DNA of 64,000 nt, taken from contig JBOGOC010000026.1 of the NCBI GenBank assembly GCA_050747525.1, positions 1 through 64,000 of the forward strand. Direction: 5' to 3'. Both the position numbers and the translations under genes were made by a program. The DNA is from JBOGOC01 sp050747525 (GTDB lineage Bacteria; Acidobacteriota; Polarisedimenticolia; JACPZX01; DASXTC01). A model generated the notes under the pieces. It made no database searches. It was not told the DNA's origin and saw nothing but the letters and a program-made list of their open reading frames with translations. Shown piece by piece: positions 8,218 through 17,255 of this stretch. Positions within the stretch are counted from its first letter, which is position 1; every line of letters begins with the position of its first letter.

Positions 8218-9729
8218 ATGTCGAGAGCCGTCTTCATGCTGCTCATGGCGTTGACACCGATGGAGCATCTCACCCTCGCCGGAGACAGTTCGCTCACCAT
8301 CTACAACCAGGACTTCGCCGTGGTGCGGCAAACGGTGCCACTCGACCTCGAGCAGGGAATCAACAACCTGCTCTTCACGGAAATCACGGCCCACGTGGAG
8401 CCGGAGTCCGTGATGCTGCGCGATCCGGAGGGCCGCTATCGTCTTCAGGTTCTCGAGCAGAACTACCGTTCGGATCCGCTGTCACAGGAGCTGCTGTTGA
8501 ACCTGTTCGAAGGCAAGACCATCGACTTCCTGGTGAGCCTGCCGGACAGGTCACAACAGGTCGTGCAGGGCAGGATCATCCGCTCCGGATACGTACCGCA
8601 CCAGGCAGCCTGGCGGGAGTATGGCCAGCAGTACTACGCGACCCAGATGGCCTACATGCAGGGCGGGGCTTCGCAACCCATCATCGAGGTGGACGGCAAG
8701 CAGCGCTTCTCGCTCCCCGGACAACCGCTCTTCCCTGCTCTGGGAGACGACACCATCCTGAAGCCCACGCTCTCCTGGCTTCTGGAGTCGGACCGCTCGG
8801 GCAGGCTGGATGCCGAGCTCTCTTACATCACCGGCGGCATGCGCTGGCGAGCCGACTACAACCTCGTCGCGCCGGAGACGGGCGACGCGGTCGATCTGGT
8901 CGGCTGGGTGACCATCGACAACCAGAGCGGGAAGCTGTTCGAGAGCGCACGCATCAAGCTGATGGCCGGCGACGTCGCGAAGATTCAACCTGCTGGAACC
9001 CGTGCTGAATACGGGGCCCGCGATACCGCGCTGCAATCTCGCATGGGTGCTCCGGTGACGGAGAAGGTCTTCGACGAATACCATCTTTACTCCCTGCAAC
9101 GCCCCACCACGCTGCACGATCGCGAGACCAAGCAGGTGGAATTCGTGCGCGCTGCCGGCGTCCAGTCCGAGCGGCTCTATGTCTACGACGGTGCCTGGAT
9201 CGACCCCGATCTCTACCGCGGCTGGAGATACGAGAACATACGGCAGAGCCCCGACTACGGGACGCAGTCGAACCCCAAGATCTGGGTGATGCGGGAGATC
9301 AGGAACTCCCATGAAAACAAGCTCGGCCTCCCGCTTCCCAAGGGCCGCCTGCGTTTCTATCGCCGCGACGTTGACGGCCAGGTCGAATTCACCGGCGAGA
9401 ACGTGATCGACCACACGCCCAAGGACGAGACGATTCGCGTCTATACCGGCAACTCGTTCGATCTCGCCGGCGAACGCAAGCGCACGAATTACGTCGTCAA
9501 CGACCCCGAGCGCTGGCTTGATGAGTCGTTCGAGATCACGGTCCGCAACCACAAGAAGGAACCTGTCGAAGTCCGGGTGGTCGAGCACCTGTATCGCTGG
9601 ACCAACTGGGAGATCAAGCTCGCGTCACACGTTCCCATCAAGACCGATGGCCAGACCGTCGAATTCCGGGTGCGCATCGCTCCGGACGGCGAACAGAAGA
9701 TCCAGTACACAGCGCACTATTCCTGGTAG
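8218..9729 (+). CDS. DUF4139 domain-containing secreted protein
   Basis: 503 aa from ATG 8218, six bases after a strong AGGAGG (8206-8211). A short hydrophobic leader (VFMLLMALTPMEHLTLAG) is followed by SLTIYNQDFAVVRQTVPLDL, a typical DUF4139 N-terminus. The body contains LSYITGGMRWRADYNLV and VGWVTIDNQSGKLFESARI, the conserved DUF4139 core. It ends in VEFRVRIAPDGEQKIQYTAHYSW. These beta-rich proteins are found in many bacteria and are of unknown function, probably exported. No operon partner upstream; the next gene on the same strand begins 30 bases later and may be co-transcribed. Confidence 0.88.
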   Translation: MSRAVFMLLMALTPMEHLTLAGDSSLTIYNQDFAVVRQTVPLDLEQGINNLLFTEITAHVEPESVMLRDPEGRYRLQVLEQNYRSDPLSQELLLNLFEGKTIDFLVSLPDRSQQVVQGRIIRSGYVPHQAAWREYGQQYYATQMAYMQGGASQPIIEVDGKQRFSLPGQPLFPALGDDTILKPTLSWLLESDRSGRLDAELSYITGGMRWRADYNLVAPETGDAVDLVGWVTIDNQSGKLFESARIKLMAGDVAKIQPAGTRAEYGARDTALQSRMGAPVTEKVFDEYHLYSLQRPTTLHDRETKQVEFVRAAGVQSERLYVYDGAWIDPDLYRGWRYENIRQSPDYGTQSNPKIWVMREIRNSHENKLGLPLPKGRLRFYRRDVDGQVEFTGENVIDHTPKDETIRVYTGNSFDLAGERKRTNYVVNDPERWLDESFEITVRNHKKEPVEVRVVEHLYRWTNWEIKLASHVPIKTDGQTVEFRVRIAPDGEQKIQYTAHYSW

Positions 9730-9759
9730 CGGCTCGCATGCCACTGAGACGGGGACCGG

Positions 9760-11079
9760 ATGGCCGCCCGGCTGCGTAACTGGGCCGGCGATGTGCGCTG
9801 GCGGCCGGCGCGGATCGACCGGCCGGGCAGCCAGGAAGAGCTCGTGGCCTGTGTCCGCCGCTCGGCCATGCCCATCCGGGTGATGGGAGCTGGCCATTCG
9901 TTCAGCGCGCTCTGCGCGACCGACCACCAGACCATCCATCTCGATCGGCTCAGCGGCCTGCTGTCCGTGGACCGCGATCGAGAGGAGGCGACGGTCCGGG
10001 CAGGAACCCGGCTGCGTGATCTGGGACCGCTGCTCGCCCGCCGGGGCCTTGCCGTCGAGAACCAGGGGGACATCGATACCCAGTCCCTGGGCGGGGTCCT
10101 GGCCACCGGGACCCACGGCACCGGCACGAGGCTCGGCTGCATCGCCAGCCAGGTTCTCGAGCTGACCCTGGTGACCGGGTCGGGCGACACTCTGATCCTG
10201 AGCCGCCAGCGCGACGAGAGGCTGTTCCGGGCCGCCGCCGTTTCGCTGGGAGCCCTGGGCATCCTGTCCCAAGTCCGCCTGAAGCTTCGTCCGGCCTACC
10301 GTCTGTCCGAGGTGCGGCGGCGGGTTCCGCTCGACCAGTGCCTGGCCGACAACGCCGCCACCGCCGCCCGGCATCGGCACTTCGAGTTCTTCTGGTTCCC
10401 CTATGCGGACCTGGCCCTCACCAAGACCCTGGATCTGGCTCCGGCGGCGGAGCGTCCGCCGGACCGGACGCGCTCCTTCCTCACCAACCTGCTGCTGGAG
10501 AACTTCGCTTTCTGGCTGACCTGCCAGACCTCACGCCTGCGCCCGGCCTGGACCCCGGCCATCAATGCCTTTTGCTCCCGCACACTGGACGAGTCGGAGT
10601 ATCTGGGCCCGCCCCATCGCATCTTCCCCTCTCCGCGCCTGGTGCGTTTTCACGAGATGGAGTACGCGGTGCCGGCCGAGAACGGCCCCGACTGCCTGCG
10701 CGAGCTGCGCGAGTTCATCGTCCGCCGGAGGCTGCCGGTGAGCTTCCCCATCGAGTACCGGTACGTGGGACAGGACGACCTCTTCCTGTCCCCCTTCTTC
10801 GGGCGTGATTCCGCCACCCTCTCCCTCAATGTCTTCCATCCCAACAGCTACCGGGAGTATTTCGATGGGGCGGAGGCGATCTTTCACAACCACGCCGGGC
10901 GACCGCATTGGGGCAAGAAGCACACGGCCGGGCCCGCCTACTTGCGCCGCCTTTACCCCCACTGGGACGATTTCCAGATGATTCGGGAGGAGCTCGACCC
11001 GGGGGGACGCTTTCTGAACCCCTATCTGCGTGGGCTGTTCCTTGGTCTGGACGGAACCCCGAGCGGTCATCCTGCGTAG
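9760..11079 (+). CDS. FAD-dependent sugar-lactone oxidase (L-gulonolactone / D-arabinono-1,4-lactone oxidase type)
   Basis: 439 aa, VAO/PCMH flavoprotein family. The FAD domain shows IRVMGAGHSFSALC (the His in GHS is the usual covalent FAD site in this branch), a second FAD motif GGVLATGTHGTG and LGALGILSQVRL. The C-terminal ALO-type domain is marked by RPHWGKKH and LDPGGRFLNPYL. The enzyme would oxidise an aldonolactone, alditol or similar sugar using O2 or another acceptor. It lacks a signal peptide, so it is cytoplasmic. The next gene starts 18 bases downstream. The company of an oxoamine synthase and an N-acyltransferase hints at a small biosynthetic pathway rather than vitamin C catabolism; this is inference. 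Confidence 0.85.
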   Translation: MAARLRNWAGDVRWRPARIDRPGSQEELVACVRRSAMPIRVMGAGHSFSALCATDHQTIHLDRLSGLLSVDRDREEATVRAGTRLRDLGPLLARRGLAVENQGDIDTQSLGGVLATGTHGTGTRLGCIASQVLELTLVTGSGDTLILSRQRDERLFRAAAVSLGALGILSQVRLKLRPAYRLSEVRRRVPLDQCLADNAATAARHRHFEFFWFPYADLALTKTLDLAPAAERPPDRTRSFLTNLLLENFAFWLTCQTSRLRPAWTPAINAFCSRTLDESEYLGPPHRIFPSPRLVRFHEMEYAVPAENGPDCLRELREFIVRRRLPVSFPIEYRYVGQDDLFLSPFFGRDSATLSLNVFHPNSYREYFDGAEAIFHNHAGRPHWGKKHTAGPAYLRRLYPHWDDFQMIREELDPGGRFLNPYLRGLFLGLDGTPSGHPA

Positions 11080-11097
11080 GATCCCCGGGGACACGAC

Positions 11098-12384
11098 ATG
11101 ACGACCGTGACACTGCCCGAAATCGCCCGGGAACGGCTCGATCCATTCGACGGCTTCTTCCGACACGACGGGCCTCCACCGGTGCTCCCGGACGGCCTGC
11201 TCGATCTCCCCGCTGTCCGGCGCTGGTTCGCCCTCCTTTCCTGGGGGGACGAGGCAGGGCTCTACACCTACCAGATGCCCCTCGAGGGTCGCACGGGCAC
11301 CCGGGTCTCGGTGCTGGGGCAATCGCGGCTCATGCTCTCTTGTTACGACTACCTGGGCCTCGCGGGCCATCCGGCGGTCGAGGAAGCCGCCATCGCCGCG
11401 GTCCGGACCTACGGGACGGGGACGGGCGGCGTGCGCATGCTCACCGGGACCACCGCCCTGCACCGCGACCTCGAGCGCGAAGTGGCCGCATTCAAGGACG
11501 TGGAGGCTGCGCTCACATTCGGATCAGGGTACCTCGCGAACCTCGCGGTCGTGGCCGCTCTCGTCGGTCCGCGGGACCGCGTGTTGCTCGACGCCCACGC
11601 CCATCGGAGCCTGCACGACGCGTGCGCCCTGGCGCGCGTGCCGGTGACGACCGTCCCCCACAACGACGTCGCCGCGCTCGAAGACGAGCTGCGGCGCCCG
11701 CACGCGGCACGCCGCACGCTGATCGTGGTGGACGGCCTCTACTCCATGGACGGCGACGTCTGCCCGCTGCCCGAGCTGGTGGAGCTGAAGCGCCGGTACG
11801 GCGCCTTTCTCCTGGTGGATGAGGCGCACGCGCTGGGGGTGCTCGGCAATACGGGGCGCGGTGTCCACGAGCACTTCGGCATCGCGGCTGACGCGGTCGA
11901 CGTGTGGACCGGCTCGCTTTCGAAGGCCGTGCCGTCCAACGGCGGGTTTCTCGCCGGCCGACGCGACCTGATCGTGTATCTGCAGCACGCCGCGGCGCCG
12001 TTCTGGTTCTCCGCGGCGCTCGCCCCCGCCGCCGCGGGGGCCGCTCTCGAGGCGCTGCGCGTGGCGCGTCGGGAACCGGAGCGGTTCGAGGCCCTGCGGC
12101 GCAACACCGCCGCGCTGCGCACCGGGCTCCGCACGCGGGGCTACGACACGGGGGATTCCCTGAGCGCCATCGTGCCTGTGATGGTCGGCGAGGAGGTCGC
12201 GGCCTGGGAGCTCGCGCGGCGGCTCTTCGACGAGGGCGTCCTCGCCTCCGCCGTGGTTCACCCGGCCGTGCCGCGGGGCGCCGCCCGGCTGCGGCTGTGC
12301 GCGACCGCGGCCCAGTCGGCCGCTGATCTCGACGAAGCGCTCGACGCGTTCGACCGGGCCGGCCGCCCTCCCGGCATCGCGTGA
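11098..12384 (+). CDS. PLP-dependent alpha-oxoamine synthase (serine palmitoyltransferase / KBL / AONS family)
   Basis: 428 aa, fold-type I. Family signatures in order: YDYLGLAGHP, GTGTGGVRMLTGTTALH, the substrate His in LLDAHAHRSLHDAC, VVDGLYSMDGDVCPL, the PLP-phenol Asp in VDEAHALGVLG, and the Schiff-base Lys in WTGSLSKAVPSNGGF. These enzymes condense an acyl-CoA or acyl-ACP with an amino acid, with loss of CO2. Glycine, alanine and serine users cannot be told apart by eye. The extended N-terminus (about 60 residues before the core) is closer to SPT-like or natural-product members than to BioF or Kbl. Its stop overlaps the GTG of the next gene (GTGA), so the two are co-translated. Confidence 0.88.
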   Translation: MTTVTLPEIARERLDPFDGFFRHDGPPPVLPDGLLDLPAVRRWFALLSWGDEAGLYTYQMPLEGRTGTRVSVLGQSRLMLSCYDYLGLAGHPAVEEAAIAAVRTYGTGTGGVRMLTGTTALHRDLEREVAAFKDVEAALTFGSGYLANLAVVAALVGPRDRVLLDAHAHRSLHDACALARVPVTTVPHNDVAALEDELRRPHAARRTLIVVDGLYSMDGDVCPLPELVELKRRYGAFLLVDEAHALGVLGNTGRGVHEHFGIAADAVDVWTGSLSKAVPSNGGFLAGRRDLIVYLQHAAAPFWFSAALAPAAAGAALEALRVARREPERFEALRRNTAALRTGLRTRGYDTGDSLSAIVPVMVGEEVAAWELARRLFDEGVLASAVVHPAVPRGAARLRLCATAAQSAADLDEALDAFDRAGRPPGIA

Positions 12385-13595
12385 GCGCCGTCGCGGCTCC
12401 TTCGCGCCGCACCGACGCCGGCGCGACCGGACGCTACGTCGTCCAGACATACTCCGACATCGCCGAGGTGGATCCCCACGAATGGGATGCCCTGCTGGCG
12501 CCGGACGACGTCCAGGCAACGCATCGCTTCATCGGCGTCTGCCAACGTTCGGGGGTGGCGGACGCGGCCTATCGGCACATCACGGTGCACGACGGGCGAG
12601 AATTGCTCGCGATCGCGAGCTTCTGTCGGATGCAGGTGGCGCTCGATCTGCTCTCCACCGGCGTCGTGCGCGGCGCGATCCAGGAGGTGCGGCGGTGGCG
12701 TCGCGGCTTCCTGCGCGTCCCGGTCGCGTTCTGCGGGCTGCCGGTGTCGTTCGGGCAGTCGTGTCTGCGGCTCCGCCCCGGGGCCGACGCGCCGGCCATG
12801 GCGGGCCTGGTGGCGCGCGAGATGGAGAGCTGGGCACAGAGCTCCGGCACGGCCGTGCTGTGCTTCAAGGAGTTCGCACCGTGGGAACAGGCCGTCGTGG
12901 AGCCGCTGACGGAGGAAGGTTACTTCCGGGCACCCAGCATGCCCTCCTGCACCCTGGCCATCGCGTGGCGCACCTTCGAGGAGTACCTCGGCGCGATGCG
13001 GGCGGGCTATCGGCGGCAGATCCTGGCGAGCCTGCGGGCGCGTGACCAGCTGGGCCTCACGGTGCGCGTGGTCCCGGCCTGGGAGTCGCAGGCCGAGCGC
13101 ATCCACCCGCTGTACGAACAGGTCATGGACCGCGCACCGTTTCAGCTCGAGCGGCTGAACCTGGCGTTCTTCCAGCACTTGGCGGCCGACCTCGGCGACG
13201 AGACCAGCGTCATTCTGATCGAACGCGAGGGCGCGCTGCTGGCTGCCGCGGTCCTGCTCCATGCCCCGGGCGCGCTCACGTTCCTGCTCGCGGGCATCGA
13301 CTACGCCCACCACCGCCAGTCCCAGGCCTACCTCACGCTCGTGGCCGAGATCGTCGCCGAGGCAATTCGTCGCGGGGCAACGCGGCTCGAGCTGGGACAG
13401 ACGACCTATGATCTGAAGCAGCGCCTGGGCGCCGAGCTGAGCGCGAGATGGCTCTACATCAAGTGTCCGAACGCGGCGCTGCACTCCAGCCTCCGGGTGG
13501 CGTCCGGGGCGTTGTTCCCGACCATCTCTCCTCAGCCGCGCCGGGTCTTCAAAGACGATGGCGTCAGGTCCAGCTCGTCAGGCGCAACCCCTTGA
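12381..13595 (+). CDS. GNAT-superfamily (FemAB-like) N-acyltransferase
   Basis: 404 aa starting at GTG 12381 inside the stop of the oxoamine-synthase gene. Two GNAT-like halves are visible. The C-terminal half holds ILIEREGALLAAAVLLH, YAHHRQSQAYLTLV and the tail RGATRLELGQTTYDLK and RWLYIK, as seen in FemAB-like/Acetyltransf_6 proteins. It probably transfers an acyl or aminoacyl group to an amine, and coupling with the oxoamine synthase suggests that the amine is that enzyme's product (inference). The 3' end overlaps the convergent PIN toxin gene by 32 bases. A degraded copy of the last ~70 codons lies at 22700-22930. Confidence 0.75.
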   Translation: MSAVAAPSRRTDAGATGRYVVQTYSDIAEVDPHEWDALLAPDDVQATHRFIGVCQRSGVADAAYRHITVHDGRELLAIASFCRMQVALDLLSTGVVRGAIQEVRRWRRGFLRVPVAFCGLPVSFGQSCLRLRPGADAPAMAGLVAREMESWAQSSGTAVLCFKEFAPWEQAVVEPLTEEGYFRAPSMPSCTLAIAWRTFEEYLGAMRAGYRRQILASLRARDQLGLTVRVVPAWESQAERIHPLYEQVMDRAPFQLERLNLAFFQHLAADLGDETSVILIEREGALLAAAVLLHAPGALTFLLAGIDYAHHRQSQAYLTLVAEIVAEAIRRGATRLELGQTTYDLKQRLGAELSARWLYIKCPNAALHSSLRVASGALFPTISPQPRRVFKDDGVRSSSSGATP

Positions 13596-13980
13596 ATGCA
13601 CCGAAGTCAGCCTTGTTCGAAGTCACGAGAACGAGCTCGTTCACTCGGGCTATGGCTGCGATCTGCCCATCGATGAATGGCGGCGTTTTCCCTGCCGCTG
13701 CCAGCCTCGCGCGCTCGAGCGCGTGCCATTCCGCGGCGACCCGGTCGTAGTCGAGAATGGGCAAGGTTGAGAGAACCACATCCTGGAGATATCGCTCGAT
13801 CGCTGTTCGCCGGCGTGACTTCGGAAGGCGCAGACAGCCGAACTGCAACTCGTGCCAGACGATCGACGGGATGGCCATCTCTCCTTCGTGCCTCCCGATG
13901 CCGCGCAGAATGCCGGGCGCAGGCTCCGGGCGCAGGGGCTCGGACACGATGTTTGTGTCAATCAGATACTTGAGCGTCAC
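13564..13980 (-). CDS. vapC: PIN-domain toxin (VapC family)
   Basis: 138 aa, GTG start overlapping the antitoxin stop (GTGA). PIN motifs are complete: YLIDTNIVSE (first Asp, strand 1), PSIVWHELQFG (Glu), PPFIDGQIAAIA (third acidic residue) and LVLVTSNKADFGAFKGL (Asn/Asp of the last motif). VapC toxins are Mg2+-dependent RNases that cut tRNA or rRNA. The intact acidic quartet predicts an active toxin. The neighbouring Phd-type antitoxin completes a type II toxin-antitoxin pair. The 3' end overlaps the convergent acyltransferase gene. Confidence 0.93.
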   Translation of the reverse strand: MTLKYLIDTNIVSEPLRPEPAPGILRGIGRHEGEMAIPSIVWHELQFGCLRLPKSRRRTAIERYLQDVVLSTLPILDYDRVAAEWHALERARLAAAGKTPPFIDGQIAAIARVNELVLVTSNKADFGAFKGLRLTSWT

Positions 13981-14258
13981 AGGTTGACCTCGCGTCCTCG
14001 AGTTTCATCCCTGGCTCCAGAGAACACCTCATCGGGGTCGATGCCGAGTTCTGCAAGATCGAAGTCCCGCACGAACTTCTCGTAGGCCTCGACGAACCGG
14101 GAATGCTTCGAGGTCAGCCGCACGTATTGCTTGCGACCGATCAGCACCGCGACTGGCTCGCCCCGCCTGGTCAGCTCCACGGCTTCGCCTGATTCCGCCT
14201 GCCTCACCAGGCTCGGCAGGTGAGTCCGAGCTTCCGCGATCGAACGCCTCTTGGCCAC
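13977..14258 (-). CDS. Phd/YefM-family antitoxin
   Basis: 93 aa from GTG 14258, chosen because AGAGGAGG sits about six bases upstream and the conserved Phd N-terminus begins there (KRRSIAEARTHLPSLVRQAE). GEAVELTRRGEPVAVLI is the DNA-binding/dimer core. The C-terminal tail (RFVEAYEKFVRDFDLAELG) is the segment expected to wrap the toxin. It acts as antitoxin and autorepressor; a perfect palindrome overlaps its promoter. A frameshifted copy of the tail is present at 22926-23023. Confidence 0.92.
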   Translation of the reverse strand: MAKRRSIAEARTHLPSLVRQAESGEAVELTRRGEPVAVLIGRKQYVRLTSKHSRFVEAYEKFVRDFDLAELGIDPDEVFSGARDETRGREVNL

Positions 14259-14273
14259 GACCGGCCTCCTCTC

Positions 14274-14293
14274 ATGTACATGAACATGTACAT
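14274..14293 (-). promoter_or_regulatory. Palindromic operator of the toxin-antitoxin pair
   Basis: Two 9-base arms (ATGTACATG and CATGTACAT) around AA form a perfect inverted repeat 16 bases upstream of the antitoxin GTG. A minus-strand -10-like TATTAT (14292-14297) overlaps its upstream edge. This is the expected position for Phd-type autorepression. Confidence 0.75.
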
Positions 14294-14437
14294 AATATGA
14301 GCAGAGGGAGGATTCGTGCAAGCATCCGGAAGTCGGAGCCATCCTGGAGGTGGGAAACAGGGATGAGGTCGTCCGGCGAGGGAACAGCCGCAGCCGGCCG
14401 CTCCCTCGCCGTTCATGAGGTGCGCGTTATCACCCGC

Positions 14438-15001
14438 TCAGGGGCACGGCAAGGGATTCCCCTCGGCCGTCCCGTCCGAGCCGTATCCTTTGGGGCCTTC
14501 CTCGGCGAGGCTGTTCCGCGCAGTGACCAGGTAGAAGAACGCCTGACCCACCGGCGGGGTCGAGGCGTCGGTGATGGTCTGTCCCGACACGTCGCCCGCG
14601 AAACAGACGCCGAACGTCCCAGGCAGACTGGACATCGGGCCGCGGTAGACCTCGTACTCGGCGGCCGAGCGCTCGGGGTCCCACTGGAATGTCGTCGTGT
14701 CGGTCAGCCGGAGGTCCTGCACCTCACCAGGCGGTGGGTAGCTGCCCACGAAGCCCCCATCCACGAGGAACGACGGGCTCGCGAGGGAGAAGTCCACCAC
14801 AATCTCACCGATGGAATCGAACCTGACTTGGAAGTGAGGCGAGGTGAGGCTGACACCATCCACAGGATTGCCGCCGTTGTTGATCGATCCCTCCTCGAGT
14901 CTGTAGCTCGCGCTCGTCTGCGCGGCCACGGGGGCGAATGCAAGGAGGCTGATCAAGGACAACAGCAGCACAGGTCCGTGGCCCGACCTCGATGAGCTCA
15001 T
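14438..15001 (-). CDS. Secreted protein with fibronectin-III-like domain
   Basis: 187 aa from ATG 15001, which shares one base with the upstream stop (TGATG) and has GGAGGTGAGG just before it. Signal peptide VLLLSLISLLAFAPVAAQ. The middle part contains PHFQVRFDSIGEIVVDFSLAS and SFLVDGGFVGSYPP. The C-terminal half (VQDLRLTDTTTFQWDP, AEYEVYRGPMSSLPG, FFYLVTARNSLAEEG) is a FN3-like strand pattern often used for surface adhesion or protein contacts. It is the last gene of a three-gene coupled set of exported proteins. No enzymatic motif is seen. Confidence 0.7.
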   Translation of the reverse strand: MSSSRSGHGPVLLLSLISLLAFAPVAAQTSASYRLEEGSINNGGNPVDGVSLTSPHFQVRFDSIGEIVVDFSLASPSFLVDGGFVGSYPPPGEVQDLRLTDTTTFQWDPERSAAEYEVYRGPMSSLPGTFGVCFAGDVSGQTITDASTPPVGQAFFYLVTARNSLAEEGPKGYGSDGTAEGNPLPCP

Positions 15002-17238
15002 CACCTCACCTCCAACAGGACGCGCACCAGCGCGGTGCCCGATTCGAGCGGCTCGATCGCACGACCGAGAATGGTCACTTCGGCCAGGCTCGGGTCGACC
15101 TTCATCGCCGTGCCGGCCATCGGCGACGGGCTCAGCCGATCGCCGACTGCAATCGAGCCGTAGGCCGCATCCACGCGACACAGCGCCATACGGCTTGTGG
15201 CGACGGCCACCTGTCCAGCCATGACCGCGGACCCATCCTCTGAGCCTTCCTCGCCCACCTGCGCGCAGCCGATGACGAGCACGTCGCTCGGACCGTCGCT
15301 CCGCACGACGGCACCGGGCGAGTTGGCGGAAAGACTCACGACATCGCCGACCTCGATCGCATCCTCGGCCAGGAAGAGATCCAGGATGTGGGGCGGCACG
15401 CGCGGGGCCCCGCCCTCGCCCGTATCGCTCGTCGTCAGGCGCGAGGACTCACCAGCGCCCCTGTCGCTCTCCTCGCTCGCGGGCGCTCCCCGCAGAATCC
15501 GGGACGAGACCCCGGCGTCATCGCCGCCGGTAACCGGTGCCAAGGCCTGCGGCACCGGCGAACCGGCGGGTCCGCCTGGAGCGTCCGGGGGGGCGGGCTC
15601 CTTCTTGACGAACACGCCGATCGCGTCGCGCAAGCTGTTGGCACGCGAGAAATCCAGCTGTGCCTTCCCGTGAACCGCCTGCTCGACGCCTTCGAAACGC
15701 GCCAGCGCCGTGTAGTCACGTAGCGCGGGCTCATCCTCGAAGAACTTTGCGTGGTGGGACATCGAGGGGATTTTCGAGTCGTCCTTCTTGGGCTGCACGA
15801 TGCTCTGCTCCTCGAAACCGATGCGAAGCCCCCAGACCACGTAGTCGAACGCCGCGCCCGAGCCCGCAGGGCCGCGCACGACCAGCTCCCGTGTGCTCTT
15901 CTCGACCACGGCGAGCGGGATCACGTCCTCGATGGGCGTCACGGTGGCGGTGAGGCCGATGTCAGGGTTGGCGACGAGCGCAAACGTCTCTCCCAGAGCC
16001 ACCCGGGCCTCGCCGTCGACGAGCCGTCCCGACCCGCGCGTGTAGACCGCCACCTCGTCGCCTTCCGGGGCAGCGTAGACGATGACCTTGTCCGGGTCGT
16101 CGGGGTGGTTCTGGGCGAACGAGACGGCGCCGTTGCCGAGGATCTTGTAGGACGAATACCCGACCAGGCCCCACGCGCTGGTGGTGAAGTTGTCGAAGGC
16201 TCCACCGGAGATACTCCCGTGAGCGCGCATCCCTGCATCGAACCAGGGGATCTCAGCATACGACAGATAGGTATTGCTCCTGAAGAATCCGCCTATGTTG
16301 GGACCACGCGCAAATGCCCCGATGTGTTCTCCAGATATTGGATCTATTGTCGCGAGCTGCGCGAGGACGGCGGGAACGTCACTTCTCATGAAGCTGGCGG
16401 CGTTCGACTGCGTTGCGAGGTATGCGCTGGTCCGGGCTGAAGAGTTGGTGAAGACCCCGCCATTGCCGGATGACGTTGATGCATAAACGCCCGTCCCGAT
16501 GTCGCCTGCGAGGGATACGCTCGTCCCGCCTGTAGAGTTGGTGAAGACCCCGCCAAAAAAGCCGGATCCGGTCGATGCCCGAACGCCGGTTCCGGTGTCA
16601 CTGTGGAACGTCCCACCTGGCCCACCTGTGCTTTCTCCCTCCACGCCCGCTTCCGGGCCAGAACCACGTACGCCGGTCGCCACCGTAGACACGCCTTCGA
16701 GGGCGGGGATTTGCCAAAAACCCTCCGACACCAGGAGCCCGGCTGTCTTGCTCTGCAGGGTGGTCGTGTCGATGAACTCGCCCGGCCACTTGCCATCCAG
16801 AAGCGTCGCGTTGAGGGCAAACGGCACAGAATGGAACTTGGTCCGCGGGCTCAGCGGTTCGGCTCCGACCTGGACCTCGAGCCATATGTTGGCGTAGTCC
16901 CTGAACAGGGTGAAGAGGGAGGTGTAGGTCCCGGGGCCGCTTCCGTCGATGAGCGTCCCCGATCCGAGAACTACGCTGAAGAGGCCACCGGAGACCGTCA
17001 CCGCGTTGGACGTGCTGGCGGTGTGCGGGTCGACCATGATCTCGTTGCCGGCGGTTTCCGCGTCCATGAACCTGAACAGCATGTCGTATGTGCCGGTGAG
17101 CGGGTTGCCGTTCTGATCGCGCAGCACTCCCTGGTAATTGATGCGGTTCGGTGGTTGTACATAGGCCCATACAGGGACGGGGACGACCAATCCCAGGACG
17201 AACACGGTGACAACAACCATCAGACGAGTCGAACTCAT
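15001..17238 (-). CDS. Large secreted repeat-containing surface/fibre-like protein
   Basis: 745 aa from ATG 17238 with AGGAGAG upstream and a signal peptide (LMVVVTVFVLGLVVPVPVWA). The N-terminal domain (RINYQGVLRDQNGNPLTGTYD, then LFSVVLGSG) is one met in many acidobacterial and myxobacterial fibre-like exported proteins. Residues about 200-330 are Gly/Thr/Ser-rich short repeats (STGSGFFGGVFTNSTGGTS, STSSGNGGVFTNSSARTS) suggestive of a beta-solenoid fibre. The C-terminus (VSLSANSPGAVVRS, GQVAVATSRMALCRVDAAYG, GDRLSPSPMAGTAMK) resembles the terminal region of tail-fibre-like proteins. A proline-rich disordered linker lies near residues 595-660. Expected at the cell surface or exported; function unknown. 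Confidence 0.65.
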   Translation of the reverse strand: MSSTRLMVVVTVFVLGLVVPVPVWAYVQPPNRINYQGVLRDQNGNPLTGTYDMLFRFMDAETAGNEIMVDPHTASTSNAVTVSGGLFSVVLGSGTLIDGSGPGTYTSLFTLFRDYANIWLEVQVGAEPLSPRTKFHSVPFALNATLLDGKWPGEFIDTTTLQSKTAGLLVSEGFWQIPALEGVSTVATGVRGSGPEAGVEGESTGGPGGTFHSDTGTGVRASTGSGFFGGVFTNSTGGTSVSLAGDIGTGVYASTSSGNGGVFTNSSARTSAYLATQSNAASFMRSDVPAVLAQLATIDPISGEHIGAFARGPNIGGFFRSNTYLSYAEIPWFDAGMRAHGSISGGAFDNFTTSAWGLVGYSSYKILGNGAVSFAQNHPDDPDKVIVYAAPEGDEVAVYTRGSGRLVDGEARVALGETFALVANPDIGLTATVTPIEDVIPLAVVEKSTRELVVRGPAGSGAAFDYVVWGLRIGFEEQSIVQPKKDDSKIPSMSHHAKFFEDEPALRDYTALARFEGVEQAVHGKAQLDFSRANSLRDAIGVFVKKEPAPPDAPGGPAGSPVPQALAPVTGGDDAGVSSRILRGAPASEESDRGAGESSRLTTSDTGEGGAPRVPPHILDLFLAEDAIEVGDVVSLSANSPGAVVRSDGPSDVLVIGCAQVGEEGSEDGSAVMAGQVAVATSRMALCRVDAAYGSIAVGDRLSPSPMAGTAMKVDPSLAEVTILGRAIEPLESGTALVRVLLEVR

Positions 17239-17255
17239 GATTCTCTCCTCCCGGA

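Noticed and set aside
13977..14342. A longer antitoxin starting upstream at 14342
   Set aside because: It would translate the operator palindrome; the strong Shine-Dalgarno and family N-terminus place the start at GTG 14258.
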